NCBI RefSeq assembly: GCF_019175385.1
Contig: NC_083345.1
Location: 113,942,480-114,006,479, forward strand
DNA from: Lycium barbarum
Taxonomy: Eukaryota; Streptophyta; Magnoliopsida; Solanales; Solanaceae
Length of the DNA stretch: 64,000 nt
Direction: 5' to 3'
This document shows, piece after piece, positions 47,360 to 59,188 of the stretch; the first letter of the stretch is position 1; each line of letters begins with the position of its first letter. Both the position numbers and the translations under genes were made by a program. The notes under the pieces are model-generated. The model was not told the DNA's origin, did no database searches, and saw only the letters and a program-made list of their open reading frames with translations.

Positions 47360-48019
47360 TATATACTAATTAATCATCCTTTCATTCCCTTTTATCCGCA
47401 GGCACATAAGTGAGCAACATCCCATTCTCTCCCAGATCAGTTTTCTGTATGTTTCTCTAGTAAGCTCACTGGAAAAGTGACTCTTAAGGTTACCATTTTC
47501 TATCATTTGAGTGAGGGTATGATTTAATAATTTTTTCATCAGAATTTCCACAGATTTATTTGCTGATATTTCATTGGATAACTGCTGTAGTTTTTGATCA
47601 CATAGATTTTGTATTTAACATCCAGTGTGTTGTAGGCTCATTCCCCACTTTATTTTTCCTCTCAAGTTCTCTGTCACCTAATATTTGATATACTTGTGAA
47701 TATACAACTTTAATTTATTTTCTCCGGATATACCTTTGCAATGATAAATTATAATTGGTATTGCAGGTGTTGCAACTGGAGAATAATCTCCAAAAGCAAT
47801 TGTAGTGATCTTATTTTTTCCGTAACTTGGATTATATACCCCAAATCTGGAACTAATAGAATTAATTATTACTTTTGTTTCTTCTGCTTCATGTCTACTC
47901 CCACTATTATTTCAAAGTTACATCTCTCTAAATTGTCATATTTAAACTTGTGTTGTCATCGTGAGCTCAAACCTGTAAGACGTGTTAGGCCCGTGCTCAG
48001 CACAGACATCCCCCTCTAG

Positions 48020-48154
48020 TACATAAATAAAGGAAAGTGTGCTACAATTGAACCAAAGTTAGTTACTTGAGAGGTAGAGAAGAGATCAAGAGATCACACC
48101 GACTGCGCCTGGCTATATTGTTTCAATTGTAGCACACTTTCCTTTATTTATGTA
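48020..48154. repeat. Perfect 33-bp inverted repeat with 69-bp loop
   Basis: Arms at 48020-48052 (tacataaataaaggaaagtg...) and 48122-48154 are exact reverse complements. The loop is not related. A short MITE/foldback or a hairpin RNA source are both possible. Confidence 0.85.
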
Positions 48155-48167
48155 TCATAATTTTCTC

Positions 48168-48171
<4 letters not shown>

Positions 48172-48219
<48 letters not shown>

Positions 48220-48335
48220 TATGAAGAGTCAAACTAGTGACTAGACAAGTTTATATATCAATTTATATATATATATATATTATGCTATGAAGAGTCAAAC
48301 TAGTGACTAGACAAGTTTATATATTAATTTGGTTG
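48172..48335. repeat. (TA)n tract and a duplicated ~75-bp segment
   Basis: A TA run at about 48173-48217 is followed by tatgctatgaagagtcaaac...caagtttatata, which then repeats once more with its own TA run (about 48216-48268 and 48281-48333). Confidence 0.85.
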
Positions 48336-48899
48336 GTCAAAAGTCCTAAGAGTTTGTCTCAGACGCGGATTTATGCAGATACTATGAAGCTTCTTCATCT
48401 CAAAGTGGGGTAGCATCAAGCATGACCTAGTCATAATAATTAAGGGCGGGCTACTAATGATCCATTTTTTTGCATGACGACTTCTCAAAAGTTATACTTA
48501 TAATCCGGGTTGCGCATTGTAGGGGTCCATTTTTGGACGCGCCGCTCCCAACATAATTTTTTTCATTTCCAGGGGCTCAAACTGAGACCGATGGTTAAGG
48601 GTGAAGGGATCCCAACCATCTCATCACACCTCATGGTTGTATAATTCTCTCGTTATTATGTCACTAATAATATATATATATATAGTTTCGAAATGTCAAA
48701 CCTTTAGTGAGGAGGTTCCGGTGACATAAACTTTACTCATACTTAATTAATATGCATTTTTACCTCTATTTGCAATTTCAAAAGAGGGAAAAAGAATTAA
48801 ATCCATGGAACGAAATATTGGTACCGTTTTAATGATAGCAGGTCAAATTCTTGGTTAAGAGAGCTGTTCAATGTTGACAATTTCTGAGCGCATTAAAGA

Positions 48900-49131
48900 A
48901 ATATTTTCAGAAACGTTTAATTTTTCGAGAGTCAAACTGCATAAACTTTGACCAACATTTTAAGATGTATATTTTCATCTTATTAATGTGAGAATATTTG
49001 CAACATATAGTATTTTTCGTATAGTTTCCGAACATCTAAATTATAGTTTTAAAATATTGAATTAATCTAATTTAATTAGCTCCGAGGATCGAGAAGCAAA
49101 ACGTGACAAGTAAAAGTGGACGGAGGGAGTA
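48900..49131. mobile_element. Stowaway-type MITE end
   Basis: Right end caagtaaaagtggacggagggagta (ends by 49131) with the usual internal words of this family (cgagagtcaaactgcataaactttgacc, ttttaaaatattgaattaat). The left end is degraded. It lies about 140 bp upstream of the LRK10L start. Confidence 0.55.
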
Positions 49132-49269
49132 CATGTTTCTTACTCGATTCACCTGTTTCCATTGACTTAGATTTGGATTCAGCTCTTTAACAAGACTGAG
49201 AGAGAGTTTGATCGGTTTGCTATGTAACTTTGAAAGTTGAAGTATTGATCATATGTTCCAGAGCCAGCA

Positions 49270-51526
49270 ATGATTATGTTATCCTTATATCACCTCACAA
49301 CTACTTTTTTCCTCCTAATCTTGGTCACTATTCCATCATCTAACAGCTTTTTGTTTGAAGGGGAGAGTATAAACTGTGAAGGTACTTACAACTGTGGAAG
49401 TATACATGGTGTTAAGTATCCTTTCTGGGGAGGTGGTGTGAGATCAAGATTATGTGGCCGAGACGATTACTTACTTGAGTGCAAAAATAATGTGTCGTCC
49501 ACTTTGCCTGGTCCTTACTTCTTTAGAAAACACACAAATGGCTATCAACCTTCAAAATTTCGTATACTGACTATTAATGAATCCTCAACTCGAATGAGGA
49601 TTGTGCACGATAAACTTTGGCATAATGTTTGTCCAAAATCTCCTTCCTTTTTCAATCTCTACGGGTACAATACCACCTTAATCAATGGTCTTAGGTTAGT
49701 ATTGGTGGATCAAGTTATTGGTTCGATTGTTTGGTCTGAAAAGTAGTAATTATATATTTTAGAACTAACTTCTAAATTCTGGATCCATTACTGCAGGTAC
49801 GTCCCAAGAACTACATTTATTAACATATACTACGGCTGCAATCCTGAGGTCCTTTCACACGTACAGCTGCCTAGTAATATTAATTGTTCTGTAAGAGGAA
49901 CAACCAGCACTGGTGTTTTCTTTGCCGATGAAATTGTTGGAAATTACGTTCGAGGATGTTCTTTCAGCATAGTGGTTCCTCTTGTTTCTACTGCTTATCA
50001 GCAACTCTGGGACACAACTCTAAGGCTGCAGGAAGCTGTGAATGAGGGGTTTGAAGTGGATTACAGTGATGCCTCAGGTGGCTGTTTGGCATGTCAGGAT
50101 TCAGGAGGTACATGTGAATTTGATCAAGCGTTTCGTTGTCGTTGTGGAGACACAGTTCTTCCTTTTACCTGCCCAACAAATGGTAAGCCAGCTTTGATGC
50201 AACCAAACACTAATTTTGCAAGAAAGATTCATTTACTCAAGTTGGCAACAGGTATGACTCCCTTACTCCTACTTCATGCTCATATTTAATAAAACAATTG
50301 CAGCCTACATGGAATTCAATATTTCTTCACCCCCACAAAAACTTTTCCTTCCTCTGGTAATAGGAGTATCAGTTGCTGGAATTGGGATGTTAATGTGCTT
50401 TGGAATCTGGTACACACAGTATAGAAAATCATTCTACAAGTGCATAAGATTAATTAACGGCAAAACCAAAGATCAGAGTCTAGAGGGCTTACTTAAGCAA
50501 TATGGATCTCTGGCACCAAAGAGATACAGCTATTGGGAAATCAAGAAAATGACATCTGGATTCAAAGATAAGCTTGGTGAAGGAGGTTATGGAGGGGTCT
50601 ACAAAGGTGAACTTTTTGATGGCCGCGTGGTTGCAGTGAAGATTCTAAAAGCATCTAAAGGTGATGGAGAAGAATTTATCAATGAAGTTGCAAGCATCAC
50701 CCAAACTTCTCATGTGAATGTCGTATCTCTTTTAGGATATTGTCTTGATGGGAGAAAAAGAGCTCTTATTTATGACTTCATGCCAAATGGATCCTTGGAG
50801 AAATACATATATGGTGATGGTTCTCTCTTGGGGCTGCAGAAGTTGTATCAAATTGCAGTTGGAATTGCTAAAGGATTGGAGTATCTTCACCGCGGATGCA
50901 ACACAAGAATTTTGCATTTTGACATAAAGCCTCATAACATACTCCTTGATGAGGAATTCTGTCCTAAGATATCAGATTTTGGTTTGGCAAAACTATGCAC
51001 CAGGAAAGAAAGCGTTATATCCATGTTAGGAGCACGAGGGACGATTGGTTATATTGCTCCTGAAGTAATCAGCAGGAGTTTTGGAGGAGTCTCACACAAG
51101 TCTGATGTCTATAGTTATGGAATGATGGTTCTAGAAATGGTTGGAGGAAGAAAAAATGTCAATGAAAAAGTGAGCCATGCAAGTGAGATATATTTTCCTT
51201 ACTGGGCATATCAGCACGTTCAGCTAGATGATGACCTGAAGCTGCGTGGGATTATAAATAAAGAAGAAGAAGTAACTGCAAGGAAGATGATATTAGTAGG
51301 TCTGTGGTGCATCCAAACCGATCCAGCACAAAGGCCATCAATGAGCAAGGTTATTGACATGTTAGAAGGGAGCCTGATCTTAGAAATCCCGCCAAAACCT
51401 TTATTATGTACTCCTTATTGTTCAGGAAGACATTCTTTGACCACACAGGGATTGCCGCTGAAAGCCTCCTTAATTTCTCCATCCAGTTCATCACTTTGTT
51501 CTCCTGAAGCATCAGCTATTTCATAG
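49270..51526 (+). CDS. LRK10L: LRK10L-type receptor-like kinase (GUB_WAK extracellular domain, non-RD kinase)
   Basis: Plasma-membrane receptor-like Ser/Thr kinase of the LRK10L/PR5K-related group, with a wall-associated-kinase-like ectodomain; probable role in defence or stress signalling. Exons 49270-49694, 49797-50251, 50304-51526; 2103 nt, 700 aa, phases consistent. Signal peptide at about 1-26; GUB_WAK part with C36, C42 and YPFW near 50; Cys-rich WAK-associated part ([13 protein letters not shown]...CRCGD) in exon 2; membrane segment about 307-330 ([17 protein letters not shown]); kinase from about 380. Glycine loop GEGGYGG 385-391, Lys406 in VAVK, HFD 498-500 in place of HRD (non-RD type, normal for this group), Asn505, DFG 518-520, APE 545-547. 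All key residues are present, so it looks functional. A deleted relative is at 61259-61755. Confidence 0.9.
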
Positions 51527-52585
51527 GCATATATGTATTTTCACGGCTGCATGCCTAAGACGAAACTTTCCAAAAGGGTCGTAATGAACTTCAATTTGTG
51601 TCTGTAATAGTCAGTTTGATTGAAATATCTCGGTTTATGATTTATGAAGATAGTCATTAATCCTCTTCAGAATTTGAACCGCTTCTCCATCAAGAGAAGA
51701 AACATTTCTAATTATATGTAATGTGGATAGTTTCATTAGAATAATTTAGAACAGGCTCTCAAACTGCCACAGAAGTACAAAACCAGCTTGTATGGATAGT
51801 GAGATGAATGAGCTGCTCTACTTCTTCAGATTTACGCCTCATCACCCCCTCCCCCAACCAAAAAGAAAATAAAAGGTTATTATTTGGATGTACTCTTGAT
51901 GAAAGAGCATTGTGCTGAAAGCAGCTCTTGAGTAAAAGAAAACTACAGCTAGATCAATAGCAAGGATCGAGCACGCAGAATCTGGATTCTAAAAAGTAAA
52001 AGCTCTCTGTCTTGCTTAAGATTACTGAACTTTTATTTTACATTCCAAACCAGTCAGTAGGTATACTACACTATACAGATAATGTACTCTTATTCCTTTG
52101 TAAAACTAATCCTACTATTCTACTGCCTAATAAACATGTACTGCTATAAAAATTAATCAGTAAACTTAAGAAGATCAAAGGGAAGAAAGAATACTTGAGG
52201 AGATCAAATTGAATTAGAATAGTCAAATAAACGAGCTGCACTGACATATATGCATTCTCTTTTACAGAGAAAACCAAGTTAATATAAGTGTGTGTAATTC
52301 AGGTTTCATCAACCAACATTGCAGGTGCTCAAGAGAAAGCTGGCAATGTGAACCAAAAACTAGGTACTGGCATTGGATGTTGTTGCAGTAACCAAATCAT
52401 CAGGTCAGACTACTGACGTGGTATTCCTTCTGTGGATCAATTTCGCCCTTTTCCTTGTTCCGCTGCTACTTGTGTTTCCCAGTGCTGCTGCGACATTTAG
52501 GGATGGGTCCATAGCTAGGACCTATCGTAATTCTTACATTATTAGAGGAGCAAAACTAGATGAGATACGCTCGGGTAGGAGGAGA
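51527..52585. other. Intergenic region after LRK10L, with an unassigned ORF
   Basis: Mostly non-coding. At 52373-52585 a + strand frame has a hydrophobic stretch (VVFLLWINFALFLVPLLLVF) followed by a basic part (DGSIARTYRNSYIIRGAKLD), then runs into the hAT element at 52586. It may be the remnant of a small membrane-protein exon; I do not recognise it. Confidence 0.35.
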
Positions 52586-53188
52586 CAGGGGCGGAGCTAC
52601 AGTGCAATAGGGGGGTTCAGACGAACCCAGTCGCTTTTGCGTAGACCCTATATTGGTACTAGAAAATCCAGTGAATGTGTATAAATATATTACAAGCAAA
52701 ACCACTAACAAAAATAGCAGATGGTTCAGTGCAGCGGAATAGACTAGCAAAGTCTTCTGTTTCATATGATACATTGGTTCGAAACCAACTCCAGTATTTT
52801 TCTTTTGTTTTTTGCTATGTCCTCTCTGTATATGGAGTTCAGTTTAAATAAAACTATTAGAAAGGAAATGAAAAGAAACCCGAATTATCTAACTGAAAAG
52901 AAACCAGAATTATCTAAATGAAAAGAAACAAGAATTATCTTCAATAAAACAAGAGCATTAAACAATTCAGAGAAAAGAAAATTGGGATTTGGATAAATTA
53001 GATGTTAGAAAAGTCGAACGGAACTTGAAAAAAAATCGAACGGTGTTGAGTAAATACATTCGAATAACCAAAGAAGCGAACGCCCACTAGTACTTGTTCG
53101 TTAGTTTGGCAGTTATACATTAGCTTGGGGTTTCTATCCCGACCTAGAATTTCGAACCCACAAACGTCAAATCCTAGCTTCGCCTCTG
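52586..53188. mobile_element. hAT-like non-autonomous element, ~600 bp
   Basis: Ends caggggcggagctac and (c)tagcttcgcctctg match the family of 45465-46530. The flanking 8 bp are not a clean duplication (ggaggaga versus gcagagaa), so the copy is older or one end is changed. Confidence 0.65.
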
Positions 53189-53439
53189 GCAGAGAAAAGA
53201 AATATCCTTGCACTGGAAGTTGAAAAACTGTCATTGGTACTAGTGATGAGAACATTATAATTGGTGGTTGTTTTTCTTCTTTTGACTAATTCTTCGCACA
53301 TCGTCTTCTTAAGATTCGTGGTAACTAAGAGTAGTTAATTAATTCGTCACATAGAGTTCTCTTTAAAGGAGAAACTTATTGTCCTTAAGCAACAACAATC
53401 AAATACAGTGCCGGAGGAGAGATAATCAACGTTGACTAT

Positions 53440-53690
53440 AACTTTTGTTTCAATTTATCTATCTTACTTTCTGTTTTGATTCGTTTTAAAAAAAAAAGTC
53501 TCTTTCATTTTTTGACAATTTTTTAATTCCAGTTTTCTACATGACATATTTAAGATCACAAGATTAAAGGGCATTTGATACATTCTACATTTTTTGAATC
53601 TAAGACCACAAGATTCAAAAGCCTTTTCGATTTTTTTAAAGTCCTTGCCGAAAGTCAAAACCAAATAAACAAATTGAAATGAAGAGAGTA
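53440..53690. mobile_element. Stowaway-like MITE
   Basis: Left tttgtttcaatttatctatc and right aaacaaattgaaatgaagag are inverted; TA on both sides. Internal words (ttctacatgacatattta, accacaagattcaaaag) match the copy at 4282-4518. Confidence 0.65.
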
Positions 53691-53809
53691 TAAAAATTTC
53701 AAAGTGAAAACATGGAATTTTGATAATTATCCAAAATATTTTTGCCTCCAACGGCTTTACACTTCTTAGACCAGAACGAGGAAAAGGTACTAGTACAGGC
53801 AAAGAGAGT

Positions 53810-55563
53810 GAGTCCGGAGCTAAAATGACTTATTTTTGTAGCCATTAGCTCAAAATAGTATGTTTTTTTTAGACTAAACGAAATACCCACACTGTTCCGG
53901 TGCCGAATGAATTCTTGCATTTCGCTACACATGTAGCGAAATGCAACAATTTTTTTTTTTTGCAGTTCGTTGTGCAATTCACGAAATGCAACAAATAATT
54001 TTTTTTTTTTTTGCAATTCGTAAAAGAAACTGTTGTTTTTTTTTTTTTTTTTTTTTTTTTTTGCATTTCGTTGTGCAATTCACGAAATGCAACAATTTTT
54101 TTTTTTTTTTGCAATTCGTGAAACTAATGAATTTTTTTTTTTTTTTTTTTTTGCATTTCATGAAATTAATGAAAGAAACTGTTTTTTTTTTTTGCATTTC
54201 GTGAATCAATGAATGAAATAGTTTTTTCGAAATAGTTTTTATTTTTATTTTATTTCGTTCATCTAAAAACGAAATTGGAAAATATATATATATATATATA
54301 TTTGTATTTCGTTGATATACCAACGAAATAGGAAATTATAATTATTATTTTTTTGCATTTCGTGTATTAAAAAATGAAATAGGATAAAAAAAAAATTAGT
54401 TTTATCCTATATGTTGAGAAAATTAGTCAGCTTTATTTTCAAAAATTGAAACCACATAAGTGAAATTGACATTCACAGCTACATTACTCTGAAATTTTTA
54501 TGTTGAAGTCTATTGTGCATCATCATATTATAAGTAAAGAAAACTAAAAATTTCCCGCCAATTTGGGGGAAAATTAAAATTGGAAGGGAAAAAAGAGGTT
54601 TTCTAGAAAATTGGCCCGGCCTTATGGCGGTTTGCGTTGCTAGATCTCGGAAAAATATGCAAAATCAATTTTTTTTTTGCATAAATCGGATATCCGAGCG
54701 CAAAGTTATGACTGTTTAAAGTTTGACCAATTTACAACTACTCTTTCACCAATTTACAACTACTCTTTCTCCTATATTTTTTAACTATGTTTTTATCTAA
54801 TTGAATTAGATTTATATTCAAAATAAAGTTATGTTTTGATTAAAAGTTTAAGTGTTTTATTTTTTAAAAAGTAACACGCTTGTTTGTTTGGAAACTTTAG
54901 GTTTAAGTGTTTTATTTTTTAATCAAAACATAACTTTATTTTAAATATAAATCTAATTCAACAACAACAACAACAACAACAACCCAGTGAAATCCCACAA
55001 CGTGAGGTCTGGGGAGGGTAGAGTGTACGCAGACCTTACTCCTACCAAGGTAGGATGGCTGTTTCCGAGAGACCCTCGACTCAATAAAAACATAGTTAAA
55101 AAATATAGGAGAAAGAGTAGTTGTAAATTGGTGAAAGAGTAGTTGTAAATTAGTCAAACTTTAAACAGTCATAACTTTGCGCTCGGATATCCGATTTATG
55201 CAATTTTTTTTATTTTGCATATTTTTCCGAGATCTAGCAGCGCAAACCGCCCCGGGCCGATTTTTTAGAAAACCTCTTTTTTCCCTTCCAATTTTAATTT
55301 TCCCCCAAATTGGCGGGAAATTTTTAGTTTTCTTTACTTATAATATGATGATGCGCAATAGACTTCAACATAAAAATTTCGGAGTAATGTAGCTGTGAAT
55401 GTCAATTTCACTTATGTGGTTTCAATTTTTGAAAATAAAGCTGACTAATTTTCTCAACATATAGGATAAAACTAATTTTTTTTATCCTATTTTGTTTTTT
55501 AATACACGAAATGCAAAAAAATAATAATTATAATTTCCTATTTCGTTGGTATATCAACGAAAT

Positions 55564-55608
<45 letters not shown>

Positions 55609-56013
55609 CAATTTCGTTTTTAGATGAACGAAATAAAAAAAAAAAAACTATTTCGAAAAAACTATTTCATTCATTGATTCACGAAATGCAAAAAAAAAAA
55701 AAAACAGTTTCTTTCATTAATTTCATGAAATGCAAAAAAAAAAAAAAACAAATTTTTTCATTAGTTTCACGAATTGCAAAAAAAAATAAAAAAAATTGTT
55801 GCATTTCGTGAATTGCACAACGAAATGCAAAAAAAAAAAAAAAAGTTGCATTTCGCTACATGTGTAGCGAAATGCAAGAATTCATTTGGCACCGGAACAG
55901 TGTGAGTGTGGATATTTCGTTGGTTATCTAACGAAATACCCATTTTGATCTAAAAAAAAAAATACTATTTTGAGCTAATGGCTGTAAAAATAAGTCATTT
56001 TGGCTCCGGACTC
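53810..56013. mobile_element. Mutator-type foldback element with ~1-kb inverted arms
   Basis: Starts gagtccggagc and ends gctccggactc, flanked exactly by the 10-bp word caaagagagt (53800-53809, 56014-56023); 9-11-bp duplications are typical of Mutator-like elements. The arms pair almost end to end (53810-about 54865 with about 54904-56013). They contain many copies of gcatttcg / cgaaatgc spaced by long T- or A-runs, and a pair of TA repeats. A TS SINE lies in the right arm (54959-55083). No transposase. Confidence 0.85.
54959..55083 (-). mobile_element. TS SINE (minus strand) inside the foldback arm
   Basis: Minus strand reads gagggtctctcggaaacagc, tctgcgtacactctaccctc, cactgggttgttgttgttg. 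Comparing the two arms, the left arm has ctaattgaattagat where the SINE sits on the right, so the insertion replaced a few bases rather than leaving a clear duplication. Confidence 0.85.
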
Positions 56014-56147
56014 CAAAGAGAGTAATAACTTGTTAGAGTTATTGGCTTTAAGTATGTAACAAATGGAAGAGTTTAATGTACAGTATGTTACTTGGTAAAG
56101 ATGATCTCGTGGTATAAAATTACTTATATTGATAACATATTTATCTA

Positions 56148-58081
56148 TCTATATATATAATATAAAGCTAAGCATAGATAAGGTGATGTGACACCTTTTT
56201 ATGGTCATTATTCTTATTTATCTTTTTTTTCTTTTTTTTTTTTGCAATTTTTTCCTCATTCATCCTATTAATTTAGCTTTTATTAAAAAGTCACAATCAT
56301 TTTATTCTTTAATTTAACTGAACATTTAATATATATTCATGTTTGTCTTTTCATTTCATCCGTTTTGCACATTCTTTTCGTTCATGGGCCAAAGTTCAAC
56401 AACCATTAATCTCCAATAAAATTGAGCAATTAATACATAGTAATGTCTAAGCTATTTATTTTCTTTTCCATATTAGTTGCTCCTCAATTTTCCTTTCACG
56501 TCTTATTGTGAATTGTGATGCTCCAGCTTTGTAGTTTGTAGCTTATGCCTAGAAGTTCAATTTTAACAATTGTTTTGGTTTGTTTTCTCACTCTATATAT
56601 TATGTATGGTGAAATTTATGTAGTTGTTTAGATAGATTATTTGTTTTCTTTAATTATTTTGTATTAAATTGTGATAAGATTTTGTATTACGTGGAAGACA
56701 GAGAAGCCAAGGTAGTATTTCGTTTTTTCACATAATCACAAGTTTTCTTGTGAGATTCATGTGTTATTGGATATACCATTTTAGTTAAATTTATTTATAT
56801 GCGCCTATCTTTCCCGCATATTCAAAAGGACGCGTTTTATTACAGTGGAAGGTATGTAATGATTTCGTTGAAAACTTGACAATTTTAAATGCCATAATTG
56901 ATCGTACTCAGAATTTGCTAAATTTTAGTAAATTTGTGATATGCCATCTACATCGAAGTGTCTGGTACGTTCGGTGGTATCTACCTCAACGTTGGATTCA
57001 TTTCTTCTAAGTTAATTATATACTCTCTGAATACATCATTATGTTCGGGCCAACTTAATATTGAAAAATAGATACCAAACCTAATTTCTTGACATGAAAT
57101 GATGATTTACCTAACATTTGTTGTGAAATTGAAGTTTATAAATGATTTATCTTCATTGTTTCACTCGACAAGCATCAACCAAACATAAATCACAATATGC
57201 ATAGAAATTAAAAGGACCAAAAGCATTGGTAGATCGAAAATTGAAAAGGACGGAAGCGGCTACCATCATGAAGAAGACCTTCGGATTAATATTAGGATTT
57301 TAAGAAAATTTGTTAAATTAAATATTTAATTATTAAAAAATAAAATTTATTAAAATAATTTCTAATATTTTGTTGCACTCTTTTCGTATTCCTAATGACT
57401 TGTTCACCATTTTTTTTTTTTTTCGTTCCTTACTATATCAGTTATTTTCATATTCTCTAATTAAATTGAATAAATATTGTGTAATAATATATATGTGATT
57501 CTTCAAATTATATAATATGTTTTTAATGCATGTTTCTTTAATATCTTCTTTTATAATTATGTTGACCTGATATTGTGTTTTTGATTACTTATTTTTTATC
57601 ATTACAAAATTAAAGGAGGAAGAAAAATAAAATTTTGATATTCTTAAAACAAAATGAGGAAAGAAAAAAAAAAGTTAAAGATCAAAAGGTTAAAAAGGGG
57701 AAAAAGAAAAGGAGAAAAATAAGATAAAAATTACATAAGAATTCAATCATTTAGGATATACATATGACAAACGTACAAGGAAATAAATGTATTTTAAAGT
57801 TTGAATAAACGAACAAAAATAGATCGATTTTTCTTGAAATACTTTTGTTTTTTACTTTATTTTAAGAAAAAAATTTGTTTCACTTGTACGTAAACCATAC
57901 AAGTATTTATAAAATATTAAAGACGCTAGTGATGGAAAATCATAGGAAAGTATATAAATTAAGTGTTAATAATCTAATTGGTTTTAACTTAAAATATTTT
58001 ACTTTGAAAACTAAAATTCCGTTTTAAACAAATTTAATATTTGAAAGTCTAATTCGCGCGAAGCATGAATATATTCACTAG
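56148..58081 (+). mobile_element. Non-autonomous Helitron B
   Basis: 5' end tctatatatataatataaag with aaggtgatgtgacacctttt, the same start as Helitron A. 3' end ttcgcgcgaagc (palindromic) then ctag at 58078-58081 followed by T; preceded on the left by A. No helicase coding seen; AT-rich interior without a supported ORF. Confidence 0.7.
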
Positions 58082-58117
58082 TATTAATATAATTTCACGT
58101 TTGAGAAAGAGACTTGT

Positions 58118-58667
58118 TTTGACGGAAATCTTCAAATTGACTCAAATAACCCGATTTTACAAAAAATAACCCGCTCCCTTATTTTATCCCCCAACCCACC
58201 TCGTAATATAACCCATTCTTCTTCTTTCTTTCTTTCTCGATTCTTGATAATTTGCTGGTGAACATGTTGGAGGTTACTGCTTATTTTGCTAGGAGTCCTC
58301 TCTGTGTCATGGTAGAATGTTTTCAGGCGAAATCTCAGAAGTTTGCTAATATAAGTAGTACAAATGTGCTCAACCAGTGCATTTAGTTTTAATTGATGTG
58401 CTGGGACACAAATTGGTGCTATTTACTGTAGTTTTCTTCTGATTGACAAAACTCGTTATTTCAATCGGTCATCCCTAGTGCATGAACTCCTATTACGAGT
58501 TTTGGAACTAAAATTAAATACCCAACAAGCAGTAGCCTCCAACATGGTCACCAGCAAATTATCAAAAATCAGAGAAAGAGAGAAGAAGAAGAATGGGTAA
58601 CATTAGGAAGTGGGTCGGAGCGGGTTATTTTTTGTGAAACTGGGTCAATTTGGAAATTTCCGTCAAA
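58118..58667. mobile_element. Foldback element of about 550 bp
   Basis: The left arm (tttgacggaaatcttcaaat, aataacccgctccc, aatttgctggtgaacatgtt) and right arm (aacatggtcaccagcaaatt, ggagcgggttatttttt, aatttccgtcaaa) pair over roughly 190 bp. No ORF and no clear target duplication. Confidence 0.65.
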
Positions 58668-59188
58668 TAAGGGGTATATTTGAATACTTTACTAACGGGA
58701 GGGGTATAAATGACCCAAAATTGTAACGAAAAATATTTTTAGTCTTTAAAACAAAATATGAGGATATTTTTTACCGTTTTCCCTTTGTAAAATTGTAGTT
58801 CTGTCTGAGAACTAAGGAAGACGCCTTGCAATTTCTCCCTTTCGTTTTTCTTTGCTCCTGTCAATGATGTTTCGACTCTTCCCCTACACGATGTTGACTA
58901 TCTTTTTTCTTGTCTAACTTGATTAAAGTTTATGGTCAATTTGGACATTAAAAGTTATTTTTGCATTTCATATAGTACTGAATTTCCGAATCTGTAAATA
59001 TTAAAGTTCAGTAATTAAAACAGTGTCAAATATTGAAACTAATTTGAGGAATATTTTATGTGAAATGATGATTTATATTCACAAAGCTTTAACTTTTACA
59101 AAATGGTCTCTTTCAATTTATATTCAAATATTTTCATTCTTCAATTTCAACTATATAAATATTTTCCTCACGCCTACTAAGTGCTTGT

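Larger units (their letters stand above)
47360..49269. other. Intergenic region before LRK10L
   Basis: No gene I can support. On the minus strand at 47366-47600 one open frame reads with coding-like composition (...NEISANKSVEILMKKLL, SSELTRETYRKLIWERMG); it may be a gene fragment but I do not recognise it. On the + strand 47741-48019 is open but shows nothing familiar. Separate entries cover the hairpin, the TA repeat and a MITE end. Confidence 0.4.

Noticed and set aside
48172..48217. CRISPR-like or satellite array
   Set aside because: Only a TA microsatellite and one local duplication; no spacers or periodic unit.
53699..54323. Lys- or Phe-rich ORFs in the foldback arms
   Set aside because: Produced by long A/T runs with CGAAATGC modules; no protein character.
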